Shown: positions 18,266 to 26,104 of the stretch, piece after piece
Layout: every line of letters begins with the position of its first letter
Numbering within the stretch: position 1 is the stretch's first letter
DNA from: Micromonospora chokoriensis
Lineage (GTDB): Bacteria; Actinomycetota; Actinomycetes; Mycobacteriales; Micromonosporaceae
Direction: 5' to 3'
DNA length: 64,000 nucleotides
Assembly (NCBI RefSeq): GCF_900091505.1
Contig: NZ_LT607409.1
Coordinates: forward strand, 682,001 to 746,000
Notes under the pieces: generated by a model
Database searches by the model: none
Told to the model about the DNA's origin: nothing
The model's input: only the letters and a program-made list of their open reading frames with translations
Program-made: the position numbers and the translations under genes

Positions 18266-19471
18266 CTACGCGAGTTCGCACAGCGCCACCTCTGCCAATC
18301 TTGGCTGTTGGGGCTGGTAGGGGGTCTTGTCGCGGATACAGGCCCAGAGGACGTTGAGGCGTTGTCTGGGCAGGGCGGCGGTGGCTTGGCGGTGGGTCTT
18401 TCCTTCGGCTCGTTTCTTGTCGTAGTAGGCGCGTGATCGTGGACAGTGGGTCAGGGCGGTAAAGCTGGACATGCTGAACACCCGGCGTAGGCCCCGGTGG
18501 TAGCGGTGCGGTCGGATCTGGTGACCCTGCCTGCGTCCGGAGTCGCGGGAGATCGGGGCGAGCCCGGCGTGGGCGGCGAGCGCGGCGGCGCTGGGGTAGG
18601 TGGTGAGGGTGCCGGCGTGGGCGAGGAACTCGGCGGCGAGGGTGGTGCCGATGCCGGGCAGGCTGGTGACGATCTTCCCCAGCTCGTGCTCGGCGACGAT
18701 GCCGGCGATGGTTTCCTCGATGGCGACGATGCGGCCGTTGACCGCTTCCAGGTCGGTAGCCATCTGCGCCACGATCCCGGCCGCAGTGGCCTCCCCGGCG
18801 ACGGCGACGGTCTGCGTCCGCGCGGAGGCGAGGACCTTGGCGGTGAGTGCCTTGGCGGCCCGGACGCCGTGCTGGCGTAGGTGGGCCAGGATGCGGGCCT
18901 CGCCGGCGCGGCGCAGCCCGGCGGGGGTCTGCCACTGCGTGAGGAGCCGCAGCGCGCCCTTGCTGCGCAGGTTCAGCGTCTTCTCGAGCGCGGGGCTGAT
19001 CATGGCCAGCAGGTCTTGGATGCGGGCGGTGAGGCGGACCCGGTCGGCGACCAGGTCGAGGCGGCGGGAGACGAGCAGCTTCAACTGCTGCTGCACCCCG
19101 TCCGCGAGGGTGAGGGTTGGTAGGTCGGCGCGCATGCGCAGGGTCTGGGCGATGACGTAGGCGTCGTGGGCGTCGGTCTTGCGTTCGCCGTGGAACGCCT
19201 CCGCCATCCGCGAGGTGACCATGCCGCTGACGTAGCGGACGTCTGCACCGCGGTCGAACAGGACCGCCAGCAACAGCGACGCCGGTCCGCCGCGCAGGTC
19301 GACGGCCCAGCTGATCGGCTTGCGGCGCTTACCGAGCCGCCCGACGATGCCGGAGATTGCGTGCTGGTCGTTGGGGATCTTTTCGGACATCACCACGGTG
19401 CCGTCGCCGTCGATGACGTACACGTGGTGGTGGGTCTTGCCGACGTCGACGCCGGCCCACAGGCTGCCCAT
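18266..19471 (-). CDS. IS110-family transposase (intact)
   Basis: 401 residues, full length for the family. The N-terminal RuvC-like DEDD domain begins GVDVGKTHHHVYVIDGDG (first Asp at residue 9), with DLRGGPASLL and KTDAHDAYVIA carrying further acidic residues. The C-terminal Tnp_20 domain shows SLPGIGTTLAAEFLAHAG, AGLAPISRDSGRRQG and the serine-containing RVFSMSSFTALTHCPRSRAYYDKKRAEGK. IS110 enzymes recombine without classical terminal repeats, guided by a bridge RNA transcribed from a non-coding end. In this subgroup that end is normally upstream of the gene, i.e. 19472-19650 here. A diverged 3' fragment of a related copy lies at 24480-24608. Confidence 0.95.
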   Translation of the reverse strand: MGSLWAGVDVGKTHHHVYVIDGDGTVVMSEKIPNDQHAISGIVGRLGKRRKPISWAVDLRGGPASLLLAVLFDRGADVRYVSGMVTSRMAEAFHGERKTDAHDAYVIAQTLRMRADLPTLTLADGVQQQLKLLVSRRLDLVADRVRLTARIQDLLAMISPALEKTLNLRSKGALRLLTQWQTPAGLRRAGEARILAHLRQHGVRAAKALTAKVLASARTQTVAVAGEATAAGIVAQMATDLEAVNGRIVAIEETIAGIVAEHELGKIVTSLPGIGTTLAAEFLAHAGTLTTYPSAAALAAHAGLAPISRDSGRRQGHQIRPHRYHRGLRRVFSMSSFTALTHCPRSRAYYDKKRAEGKTHRQATAALPRQRLNVLWACIRDKTPYQPQQPRLAEVALCELA

Positions 19472-19655
19472 CGGGCATCACCCTCTTCGGTTGTCTGGTC
19501 AAGGGGCGTGGACCCGCCGCGGTTCAGTAGCCACAACTTCGAAAGAGGGCGATCTGTCGCAAGTCTCCATCCAGTGCTGATACAGCGGTCGTCAGCGAGG
19601 GCCGGGGCGTCCTACTCCAAGCTGACCATGACATCGGCAGCACACACCCAGACAG
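19472..19655 (-). other. IS110 5' non-coding end (possible bridge RNA region)
   Basis: No gene of its own is evident. By analogy with IS110 elements whose bridge RNA is encoded upstream of the transposase, this stretch is where such an RNA would lie. I did not verify an RNA fold or the element's outer boundary. Confidence 0.3.
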
Positions 19656-19826
19656 TCACCCGGCCCACCGGGTCCACACGGCAAACGACACACCTCGATG
19701 TCCGGTCGCGGGTTCCGACGGGACACCCGGAGCCACCACGGCCGACGTCCGGGGCGTCGCGCCGAGGACGCCGGGGCAGTCCATGATCTTGCGCGCGTCG
19801 GTGATGATCGTCGGGCGGCGAACCAT
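19656..19826 (-). pseudogene. Short ORF probably truncated by the IS110 insertion
   Basis: An ATG at 19826 lies 4 nt after the stop of the 383-residue hypothetical upstream. It opens a 56-codon frame, MVRRPTIITDARKIMD ... AVWTRWAG, that closes near the IS110 upstream end. The position right behind an operon gene suggests the start of a third operon member whose remainder was removed by the insertion. No family is recognised. Confidence 0.35.
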
Positions 19827-19830
19827 GCCG

Positions 19831-20982
19831 TCAGGTTTCGAGGCCTGCGAGGTTGAGGCGTTCGAGCAGGCTGGGCTTGCGGGCGTGCGCCGCCCGTAGC
19901 TCGGCCAGCCCGTGTTGGAACGACGAACTGTCCCCGTCGCGTTCGCTGAGGTCGTGCAGGTCGACGAGGAGTTGAACGGCGGTGTCGTACTCGCGGGGTT
20001 TCTTCGTGGCGATGAGTTCGTCGACTCGCTGCCAGACGGCGGGTTGGTCGACTGCAAGGGTGTCGAGGTGGCGTTGCCGGGCGGCTGCGGCGGAGCGTTC
20101 CCGACTGACCTGGTCGCGTTCGCGCTGCTCGGCGTCCCGTCGTTCCCGTTCGGCGCGCAGGTCCGCAGCGGTGGCGAGCAGTTGCCCAGCGGTGCGGGCG
20201 GCTGCCGGGGTGGGGGTATCGGTGGGGTGTGCGGCGCGGTAGCGGCGCAGCAGTTGGCTGCGTAGATGGCTGTCGCCACCGGTGATCAGGTCGCTCAGGA
20301 TGGCGTCCTTGTCCCGCGCGGGCAGTCCGACGACCCAGGTCCGTAGTTGCGCGGCGGTCGGTTCGCTGGCGGCGGGCGGTGCCGACCCGGTCGTTGCGGC
20401 CGCGATCAGGTCGGGGTCGATGCGCAGAAACTCGGCGACGGCGGTGAGAGACGCGTCGAGGGTTCCCATGCCGGCGGGGACGGGCGGTTCCGGCTCGTCG
20501 TCGGCGATCTCCTCGGACGGTATACAGCGCAGCCAGGCCAGGTACAGCAGACGCAGATCGCCGGCGGCGAGGCCCGCCCGGACCGGGATGATCGAGGTGA
20601 GCAGGCCGTGGCCGTCGAGGTCCCACTCGTCGGTGCCGTCCTCGTCCTCGTCGTGGAGGTCGATGATGACGTGCTCGCCGGCGGTCCACGCGGACGCGCT
20701 GTCACCCTGGCAGTACTGGGCCACCGTGCCGGAGTCGAGCACGTGTTTCGGTAGCCGGAGCATGAGCCGACGGCTGCCCCAGTTCGCCAGGTACAGATGC
20801 GCGTCGAAGTACCGTTCCATCAGCTTTCGCGGGTCGGCCTTGAAGTTGCCCCACTCGTAGGTGTTGGCGAAGCTGGTGGCGGTAATGTTGGCCCGGGTCG
20901 ACAGCGACCGCAGCTCGGCCCGCTCCCGGCCGGTGAGGGGCCGGTCGACGGCGCTGAACTCGTAGTACTGGTACTCGCTCAC
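19831..20982 (-). CDS. Conserved hypothetical protein with coiled coil
   Basis: 383 residues from GTG 20982 (SEYQYYEFSAVDRPLTGRE), a start chosen because it opens the conserved N-terminus and leaves 5 nt after the preceding gene. Residues 1-150 form the most conserved-looking part (ITATSFANTYEWGNFKADPRKLMERYFDAHLYLANWGSRRLML). A long Arg/Glu-rich coiled coil follows at ~265-305 (RAERERRDAEQRERDQVSRER). I recognise this as an actinobacterial conserved hypothetical family, often near SWIM or helicase proteins, without known function. The next gene downstream appears cut by IS110. Confidence 0.75.
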   Translation of the reverse strand: MSEYQYYEFSAVDRPLTGRERAELRSLSTRANITATSFANTYEWGNFKADPRKLMERYFDAHLYLANWGSRRLMLRLPKHVLDSGTVAQYCQGDSASAWTAGEHVIIDLHDEDEDGTDEWDLDGHGLLTSIIPVRAGLAAGDLRLLYLAWLRCIPSEEIADDEPEPPVPAGMGTLDASLTAVAEFLRIDPDLIAAATTGSAPPAASEPTAAQLRTWVVGLPARDKDAILSDLITGGDSHLRSQLLRRYRAAHPTDTPTPAAARTAGQLLATAADLRAERERRDAEQRERDQVSRERSAAAARQRHLDTLAVDQPAVWQRVDELIATKKPREYDTAVQLLVDLHDLSERDGDSSSFQHGLAELRAAHARKPSLLERLNLAGLET

Positions 20983-20987
20983 CGTGC

Positions 20988-21299
20988 CTACCGTCCGGCC
21001 CAGTGGCGGTAGGCGTCGATCCATGCGGCACCTTCCGGCGCCGGGGTGGGTAGCGGCAGGTCGAGAAGGCCGACCCGTTGCCGGTGGCGGCCTCGGGCGC
21101 AGACCGCGACGATGCTGTCCGCTGCCAACTCGATCTTGCCTACGGTGACCTCGACGCCGAGGACGGTGGTGGTGAACGGCACCGCCAGATGCTCCTCGAG
21201 CATGGCGAACAGGCCGGTGCGCTCGTCCTCGTGACCGTCCGTGTCGACGGTGGCTTCCCCGATCATCGCCTCCAGCGCGGCGTTGCCCTTCGATGCCAT
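20988..21299 (-). CDS. Small conserved hypothetical protein
   Basis: 103 residues (MASKGNAALEAMIGEATVDTDG ...). The middle, EEHLAVPFTTTVLGVEVTVGKIEL, resembles short actinobacterial proteins annotated as calcium-binding, though I see no EF-hand. It ends with ...EGAAWIDAYRHWAGR. It precedes the 383-residue gene by 5 nt, so the two form an operon divergent from the TOTE remnant. Confidence 0.7.
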   Translation of the reverse strand: MASKGNAALEAMIGEATVDTDGHEDERTGLFAMLEEHLAVPFTTTVLGVEVTVGKIELAADSIVAVCARGRHRQRVGLLDLPLPTPAPEGAAWIDAYRHWAGR

Positions 21300-21360
21300 C
21301 GGCGGAGGATAGCGGACCGGCGCCGGGGTGTTCGGGGCCCGATGCGCGAGGATGGTCGGC

Positions 21361-22100
21361 ATGGGTTCGGTGGCCGAGTTCGTCGAACTTCGGCGGGAGG
21401 TGGAGCGGTTACGGGCGGAGAACGCCCGGCTGGCACGTCTGCTGGAGCTGCGCGGCCAGGACACGTCTGCGGTGCCGGAGCAGTTGTCCGCCCCGGTTGA
21501 GCCGCCGGGACTGGTCACCATGGCATCGCCGACCCGGGACAAGCTGGCGTTGTTCGCCGACCGATTCCGGGCCCGAGTCGACGTGTACGCCGTGGGGTGG
21601 AACAACGCCCGTACCGAAGGCTGGCCCTCGACGAGCCCCGCAACACCCAGATCGCCGACGATGTCGCCGCGGCCCTGACCCGCGGTCGCAACTGTCTCGT
21701 GATGACCCGCCGGGTCGTCCAGGTGGAGGCACTCACCGCGCTGCTCGCCGCGCGCGGACATCAGGCGCTTGTGCTCCAAGGCGCGATGAGCACGCGCGAA
21801 CGGCGGACCATCGTTGACCGGCTCGACGGCGCCAAGACCGGTGAGGGCCTGCTCGTCATCGGCACCACACCGTTCATCGGCGAAGGCTTCGACGCTCCCG
21901 CCCTCGACACGCTCTTCCTCGCCGGCCCGATCTCCTACGACGGCCTACTCGTCCAATGCGCCGGCCGCGTCATCCGCGCCGCACCCGGCAAGGACCTCGC
22001 CGAGGTCCACGACTACCACGACCTGGCCACCCCCATCCTCGCCGCCTCACTCCCACGCCGCATGCCCGGATACCGCACCCTCGGCTTCACCAGAACATGA
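21361..22100 (+). pseudogene. TOTE-conflict primase/helicase remnant, internally deleted
   Basis: The N-terminal part (from ATG 21361, MGSVAEFVELRREVERLRAENARL) is a coiled coil followed by RDKLALFADRFRARVDVYAVGWNNARTEGW, the opening of the archaeo-eukaryotic-primase domain of TOTE conflict systems. At ~21620 the frame shifts and the reading continues directly in a helicase C-terminal domain: LVMTRRVVQVEALTALLAARG, LQGAMSTRERRTIVDRL, IGTTPFIGEGFDAPALDTLFLAGPISYDGLLVQCAGRVIR. The rest of the primase and the whole first helicase lobe (Walker A, DEAD) are missing. The protein should be ~900 residues or more; what remains cannot be functional. Confidence 0.75.
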
Positions 22101-22194
22101 GCGCATCCCATCGTGATCACCATGACTGGTCCGCCGGCTCCAGAGATATGACGAAAGCCAAGCGTGTTGGGCCAAGCCTAGTAGGCTAACGACC

Positions 22195-22761
22195 ATGGGC
22201 CGGTTCTCCGAGGATGAGCTGCACGCGGTTGTCTCCCGGTACGAGGCGACGCGGGCGCAGGCGCTGACCGAGCGGGACGAGCAGCTGCGGGCGTTTCACG
22301 CGGCCGGCTGGCGGCCGGTGGATCTGCAGCGGGTCACCGGATACAGCCGGGAGACGATCCGTCAGGCGTTACGGCCGGAGGTCCGGCGGGCGACCAACAT
22401 CAGCCGACGCCGGACATCACCCCAACCGCCGGCGGACTACCGCCCCTACGGCGACCGGAAGCCCTACGTAGTGGCCGAAACCCTTACCGCGCTGCGCGGC
22501 CCGACCGAGGGCACGGTGACGCTTCCGCGTCATCTCGACTGGTCCGGGCACGCCGAGTACGACCTTGACCGGCCCGCGCGCCTGGCCAGCATGTACAAGG
22601 TGGTCCTCACCGGAGCCAGTACCGTCGAGGACCTAAACACCTGGCTCGACGCCGACCTCCTCCGGCGACTCTGGCCCACCCTCTGGCTGCCACCCCTACT
22701 CCGCCAACGCTGGGAAGAAACCTTCCCCGAACTCGCCGCGACCGGCAGCAACGCGGCATAG
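22195..22761 (+). CDS. Helix-turn-helix protein of unknown function
   Basis: 188 residues. Residues ~20-65 form a helix-turn-helix: AQALTERDEQLRAFHAAGWRPVDLQRVTGYSRETIRQAL. The C-terminal half (85-188) has the conserved-looking YRPYGDRKPYVVAETLTALRGPTEGTVTLPRHLDWSGHAEYDLDRPARLASMYK, then TWLDADLLRRLWPTLWLPPLLRQRWEE. It may be an antitoxin-like or regulatory protein; a toxin partner is not obvious. It precedes the ATPase gene by 140 bp. Confidence 0.7.
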   Translation: MGRFSEDELHAVVSRYEATRAQALTERDEQLRAFHAAGWRPVDLQRVTGYSRETIRQALRPEVRRATNISRRRTSPQPPADYRPYGDRKPYVVAETLTALRGPTEGTVTLPRHLDWSGHAEYDLDRPARLASMYKVVLTGASTVEDLNTWLDADLLRRLWPTLWLPPLLRQRWEETFPELAATGSNAA

Positions 22762-22902
22762 CGGTGGACCCCTTCCACGAATGTCCCCGCTCATGTGGTC
22801 CGCATATCGAACACCAGATCACCGCATAGCGAACGCAGCTAACGCCGCAAATCGAAAGATCGAGCCCTCGCAGATCGAAAATGCGTCCGTTATCATGACA
22901 CC

Positions 22903-24165
22903 GTGCCCACCTCGCACCTGATTCCCCGCCGCGCCGCCGCGCAGGTCAATGCTGCTCTGGCGGACACCCGCGTCGTCTTGATCAACGGGCCACGCCAAGC
23001 AGGCAAGAGCACCCTGGTACGCCTCGTTGCCGGCGATCGTCTAGCCGAACGCCGCGATCTTGATCGGGCTCAGGACCGGGCAGCGGCTATCGCCGATCCA
23101 GTCGGGTTCGTGGACTCCTCCGAGCTCCTGGTCATCGACGAGATCCAACGCGCTCCGGAACTCCTGTTGGCCATCAAGGCTGCGGTCGACGAGGACCCCC
23201 GTCCGGGCCGGTACCTGCTCACCGGATCGTCACGGCTGTTCGGCATGGTGGCTGCACCGGACGCGTTACCCGGCCGGATGGAGACCGTGGAGCTCTGGCC
23301 GTTCTCCCAAGGCGAACTCGACGCAGCGCCGGACGGATTCGTCGACGCCGTCTTCGCGCTCGGCGCGGACCTGCGCCACGAGTCGGACGTGACCCGCTCC
23401 GACTACGCGGCCAGAATCGTACGCGGCGGCCTACCCGAGGCCACCACCCGCACCGACCCACGCCGCCGCCAACGATTCCTCGACGCCTACGTCCAGGCGC
23501 TCATCGACCGCGACGTCCGGCAACTGTCCGACATCCAGCACAAGGGCGAGCTCCGCAAGCTGGTCCGCCTCCTCTCGGCCAGATCCGCGAACATCATCGC
23601 CGCCAACTCCCTCGAATCCGCCCTCGGACTGAGCCGGCCCACGATCGCCCGCTACCTCCAAGCCCTGGAAGAGATCTTCCTGGTCAAACGGATCCCCGGC
23701 TGGTCCCGCAACCTGGGCACCCGCACCACCGCCGCGCCCAAACTGATCTTCGTCGACTCGGGCATCGCCGCCAACGAGACCGCGACCGACGCCCGGGCAC
23801 TGCTCCGGCCGGGCGCACCGTTCGGCCCACTCCTCGAGTCATTCGTCCTGTCCGAACTCTCCCGCCAGCTCACCTGGTCCGAGCAGCCCGTCGACCTCTC
23901 CCACTACCGCGACCAGAGCAGGTACGAAGTCGACGCGGTGCTCGAGAACAGATCTGGCCAGGTGGTCGGAATCGAAGTCAAGGCAGCCACCACCGTCCGG
24001 CCCGACGACTTCCGCGGGCTACGCCGCCTCGCCGACCGGCTCGGCGAGGACTTCATCGCCGGCATCGTCCTCTACACCGGAACCTCCACGCTGCCGTTCG
24101 GCGACAGGCTCCGCGCAATGCCGGTCAGCGCCCTCTGGCAGGTTTCCGCCTCGACAACAGACTGA
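22903..24165 (+). CDS. AAA-family ATPase with DUF4143 C-terminus
   Basis: 420 residues from GTG 22903. Walker A is GPRQAGKSTLVR (residues 29-40) and Walker B is LLVIDEIQRAPELLL. The C-terminal DUF4143 domain includes LLESFVLSELSRQL and the nuclease-like YRDQSRYEVDAVLENRSGQVVGIEVKAAT, with E-x-D and E-V-K as in PD-(D/E)XK-type DUF4143. TATCAT seven bases upstream (22891-22896) and no ribosome binding site suggest a leaderless transcript. These ATPases are common on islands; their targets are unknown. Confidence 0.9.
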   Translation: MPTSHLIPRRAAAQVNAALADTRVVLINGPRQAGKSTLVRLVAGDRLAERRDLDRAQDRAAAIADPVGFVDSSELLVIDEIQRAPELLLAIKAAVDEDPRPGRYLLTGSSRLFGMVAAPDALPGRMETVELWPFSQGELDAAPDGFVDAVFALGADLRHESDVTRSDYAARIVRGGLPEATTRTDPRRRQRFLDAYVQALIDRDVRQLSDIQHKGELRKLVRLLSARSANIIAANSLESALGLSRPTIARYLQALEEIFLVKRIPGWSRNLGTRTTAAPKLIFVDSGIAANETATDARALLRPGAPFGPLLESFVLSELSRQLTWSEQPVDLSHYRDQSRYEVDAVLENRSGQVVGIEVKAATTVRPDDFRGLRRLADRLGEDFIAGIVLYTGTSTLPFGDRLRAMPVSALWQVSASTTD

Positions 24166-24239
24166 GCCCGCTTACCAAGTCGCTCCTCAGCCCCTCAGGG
24201 CTACCGAAGACCGAGAGGCGTGGCCTGCTGATCTTCGAC

Positions 24240-24475
24240 AAGCGATCGCAGCGAGCCCGCGAAGCGACCGGCACGCAACAGGGGACGACAGGAAAGCCGC
24301 AGGTCATCGGCCTGCGGACACCGGCGGAGCGTCGTCTTAGGAAACCGATGCTCTATCCCCTGAGCTACGGGGGCGCGAGGGCCCAGTCTCGCGACCTCGG
24401 CGTTCACCTGGGGTGGCAGGGAGTGGCCTACGTTCACCCATGTTTCCCGGACCGCCGTTGTCGCAGCCCAGGGAG
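24240..24475. repeat. Direct-repeat block, copy B (tRNA-Arg half plus flank)
   Basis: Counterpart of 17930-18165 in the same orientation. It carries the same tRNA half and 5' flank with scattered substitutions and a small insertion (CACCCATGT near 24436). Immediately right of it, about 200 bp present in copy A are missing and IS110-like sequence begins. Confidence 0.8.
24336..24374 (-). pseudogene. 5' half of a tRNA-Arg(CCU) gene, copy B
   Basis: Identical to copy A from the acceptor 5' strand to the anticodon loop (GCCCCCGTAGCTCAGGGG ... TTTCCTAAG). It again lacks any T arm or 3' acceptor strand. Confidence 0.8.
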
Positions 24476-24479
24476 TGGC

Positions 24480-24608
24480 GGCGGTGGCCTAGCAGTGGGC
24501 TTTCTTCCCGTCGTAGAAGGTGCGGGATCGTGGGCAGTGGGTCAGTCCGGTGAAGCTGGACATGCTGAACAACCGACGTAGGCACGGTGGTAGCGGTGAG
24601 GTTCGGAC
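24480..24608 (-). pseudogene. IS110 transposase 3' fragment
   Basis: About 100 bp align with 18395-18525 of the intact IS110 at roughly 80%: TCGTAGAAGGTGCGGGATCGTGGGCAGTGGGTCAG, GCTGGACATGCTGAACAACCG and GGTGGTAGCGGTG are each visible. They encode part of the C-terminal serine region. The divergence shows it came from a different, older copy. Confidence 0.75.
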
Positions 24609-24869
24609 CTACGCGGCGACTGCGTCCGGGTCGCCCCGGTGGGCCAGGTCGAAGACGTCGTCGATGGTGAGGGCCGCCTTCCCTACGGCGGACCGAACCC
24701 GATCGATGGTGGCTCTGGTGGAGGCGACCGTCTCGACGCGCCCGCGTCGCCCGCCGGTGCAGACCATGTCGCCGGGGGCGAGCGGTAGGTGCCCGATCTC
24801 GGCGAAGCCTGCTGCCATCAGCGGGGTGACCGCCTTGGTGATCGTCACCTGGGACAGGCCGGTGGCCCA
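24609..24869 (-). pseudogene. ROK-family regulator/kinase fragment
   Basis: The frame GFAEIGHLPLAPGDMVCTGGRRGRVETVASTRATIDRV ... ALTIDDVFDLAHRGDPDAVAA matches the middle of ROK (NagC/XylR/glucokinase) proteins. In that family GEIGH is followed by a C-x-C-G-x2-G-C-x-E zinc motif. Here two of the three cysteines are lost, and the N-terminal DNA-binding and ATP-binding parts are absent, so it is a decayed fragment. Confidence 0.6.
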
Positions 24870-25261
24870 CAAACCCCACGGGTGGCGCTGACCGGCCTTG
24901 ATCCGCGGCGGCGCTGCCGGGTGCGGATCCGCCCGGAGACCGGACCGGCCAGCCGACACCAGGTCGCCGACCCCGCCTGGCTCAGCGAGGCCGAGCAGGG
25001 TGTCGTCCTGTCCGGCCGGGTGCTCACCCCGGGACAGGGTGCCGCTCCCCTCGCTCAACCCGGGTCAGGCGATGCTGCTGGAACTGACCGCCGCCGACGA
25101 CTGAGGGACGCGGCCGGCCCGGTCCGCGCGAGGAGGACCGGGCCGGGCATCCGCCTACTGGCCAGCGATGATCCGGTCGATGTCGGGGCTGTGGCCACCG
25201 GCCGCGTCGATGGTCCCGCCGGCGCACGGGACGGCCCGTCGGCGGCGGCTCGCGGTGGGTC
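24870..25261. other. Gene-poor junction between island and chromosome
   Basis: No gene with recognisable family resemblance; only GC-rich sequence and one strong hairpin. Coding order becomes regular to the right, so this looks like the right margin of the accessory region. Confidence 0.5.
25115..25145 (-). terminator. Hairpin, putative terminator
   Basis: CGGCCCGGTCC (25115-25125) pairs perfectly with GGACCGGGCCG (25135-25145) around a 9-nt loop. It lies about 115 bp downstream of the dehydrogenase stop at 25262. There is no U-run, as is common in actinomycetes. Confidence 0.5.
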
Positions 25262-26104
25262 TCAGCGGGCCGCCGCCGGGCGGCCGGCGACGATGGCGAC
25301 CGCCTCGACCAGGCCGTCGGCACCGGCCAGGCCACGCTCGCGCAACTCACCGGGGTCGGCCCCACGGGCCCGGACCGCGTCCGCGAAGTGCTCGATGTCC
25401 TTGCGCATCAGCGACTGCAGGTGTGGTGCGACATCCGGGGTGATCTCGGTGTTCAACGCTCCCAGGACGAAGCTGGCACCGCTGCTCACCGAGATCGCCT
25501 GGACGAGCGCGGAGATGTCCACGCCCAACTGCTCAGCGACACGGAGCATGTCGGCCGCGTTCTTGAGGTTGCTCATCGTCATGGAGTTGTTGAGCAACTT
25601 GGTCAGCTGACCGGTGCCCACCGCGCCCATGTGCACAACGGTGCGGGAGAACGTCGCGAAGATCGGCTCGCACCGCTCGTAGGCTGCCCGGTCGCCGCCC
25701 ACGAAGGTGGTCAGCGTCCGGGCGCGCGCGCCCGGGCCGCCGCCACTGACCGGGGCGTCCAGGTACGCCACCCCGTGCGCGGCGAAGCGTCGGGCGATCA
25801 TCTCGTTGACGCCCGGGTCGCCGGTGCCGTGGTTGGCCACCACGCTGCCGGGGCGCAGCCCGTCCAGGAGCCGGTGGTGTTCCAGCAGATCGAGGATGTC
25901 GTCGTCGTCACGCAGGCACAGCAGCAGAACGTCCACCGCACCGGCGAGCGTCGCGACACTCTCCGCGACGGTGAACTCGGTGGTGTCGAGTGCCCGCAGC
26001 GATTCCGGGCGGCGGGCCCAGACGTGCAGGTCGTACCCGCCGCCGACCGCCCGCGCCATCGGCGCGCCCTGATCGCCGAGGCCGATGAAACCAACGGCGC
26101 TCAT
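25262..26104 (-). CDS. NAD(P)-dependent oxidoreductase, 3-hydroxyisobutyrate dehydrogenase family
   Basis: 280 residues. Rossmann N-terminus VGFIGLGDQGAPMARAV (3-19), substrate motif DAPVSGGGPGARARTLTTFVGG (~118-139) and the catalytic-lysine helix GTGQLTKLLNNSMTMSNLKNAADML (~166-190) define the beta-hydroxyacid dehydrogenase family. The start ATG overlaps the SDR stop (ATGA), so they are co-translated. The actual hydroxyacid is not predictable. Confidence 0.9.
   Translation of the reverse strand: MSAVGFIGLGDQGAPMARAVGGGYDLHVWARRPESLRALDTTEFTVAESVATLAGAVDVLLLCLRDDDDILDLLEHHRLLDGLRPGSVVANHGTGDPGVNEMIARRFAAHGVAYLDAPVSGGGPGARARTLTTFVGGDRAAYERCEPIFATFSRTVVHMGAVGTGQLTKLLNNSMTMSNLKNAADMLRVAEQLGVDISALVQAISVSSGASFVLGALNTEITPDVAPHLQSLMRKDIEHFADAVRARGADPGELRERGLAGADGLVEAVAIVAGRPAAAR

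Noticed and set aside
24870..25261. Short plus- and minus-strand ORFs at the island margin
   Set aside because: None has a convincing start, ribosome binding site or family resemblance.
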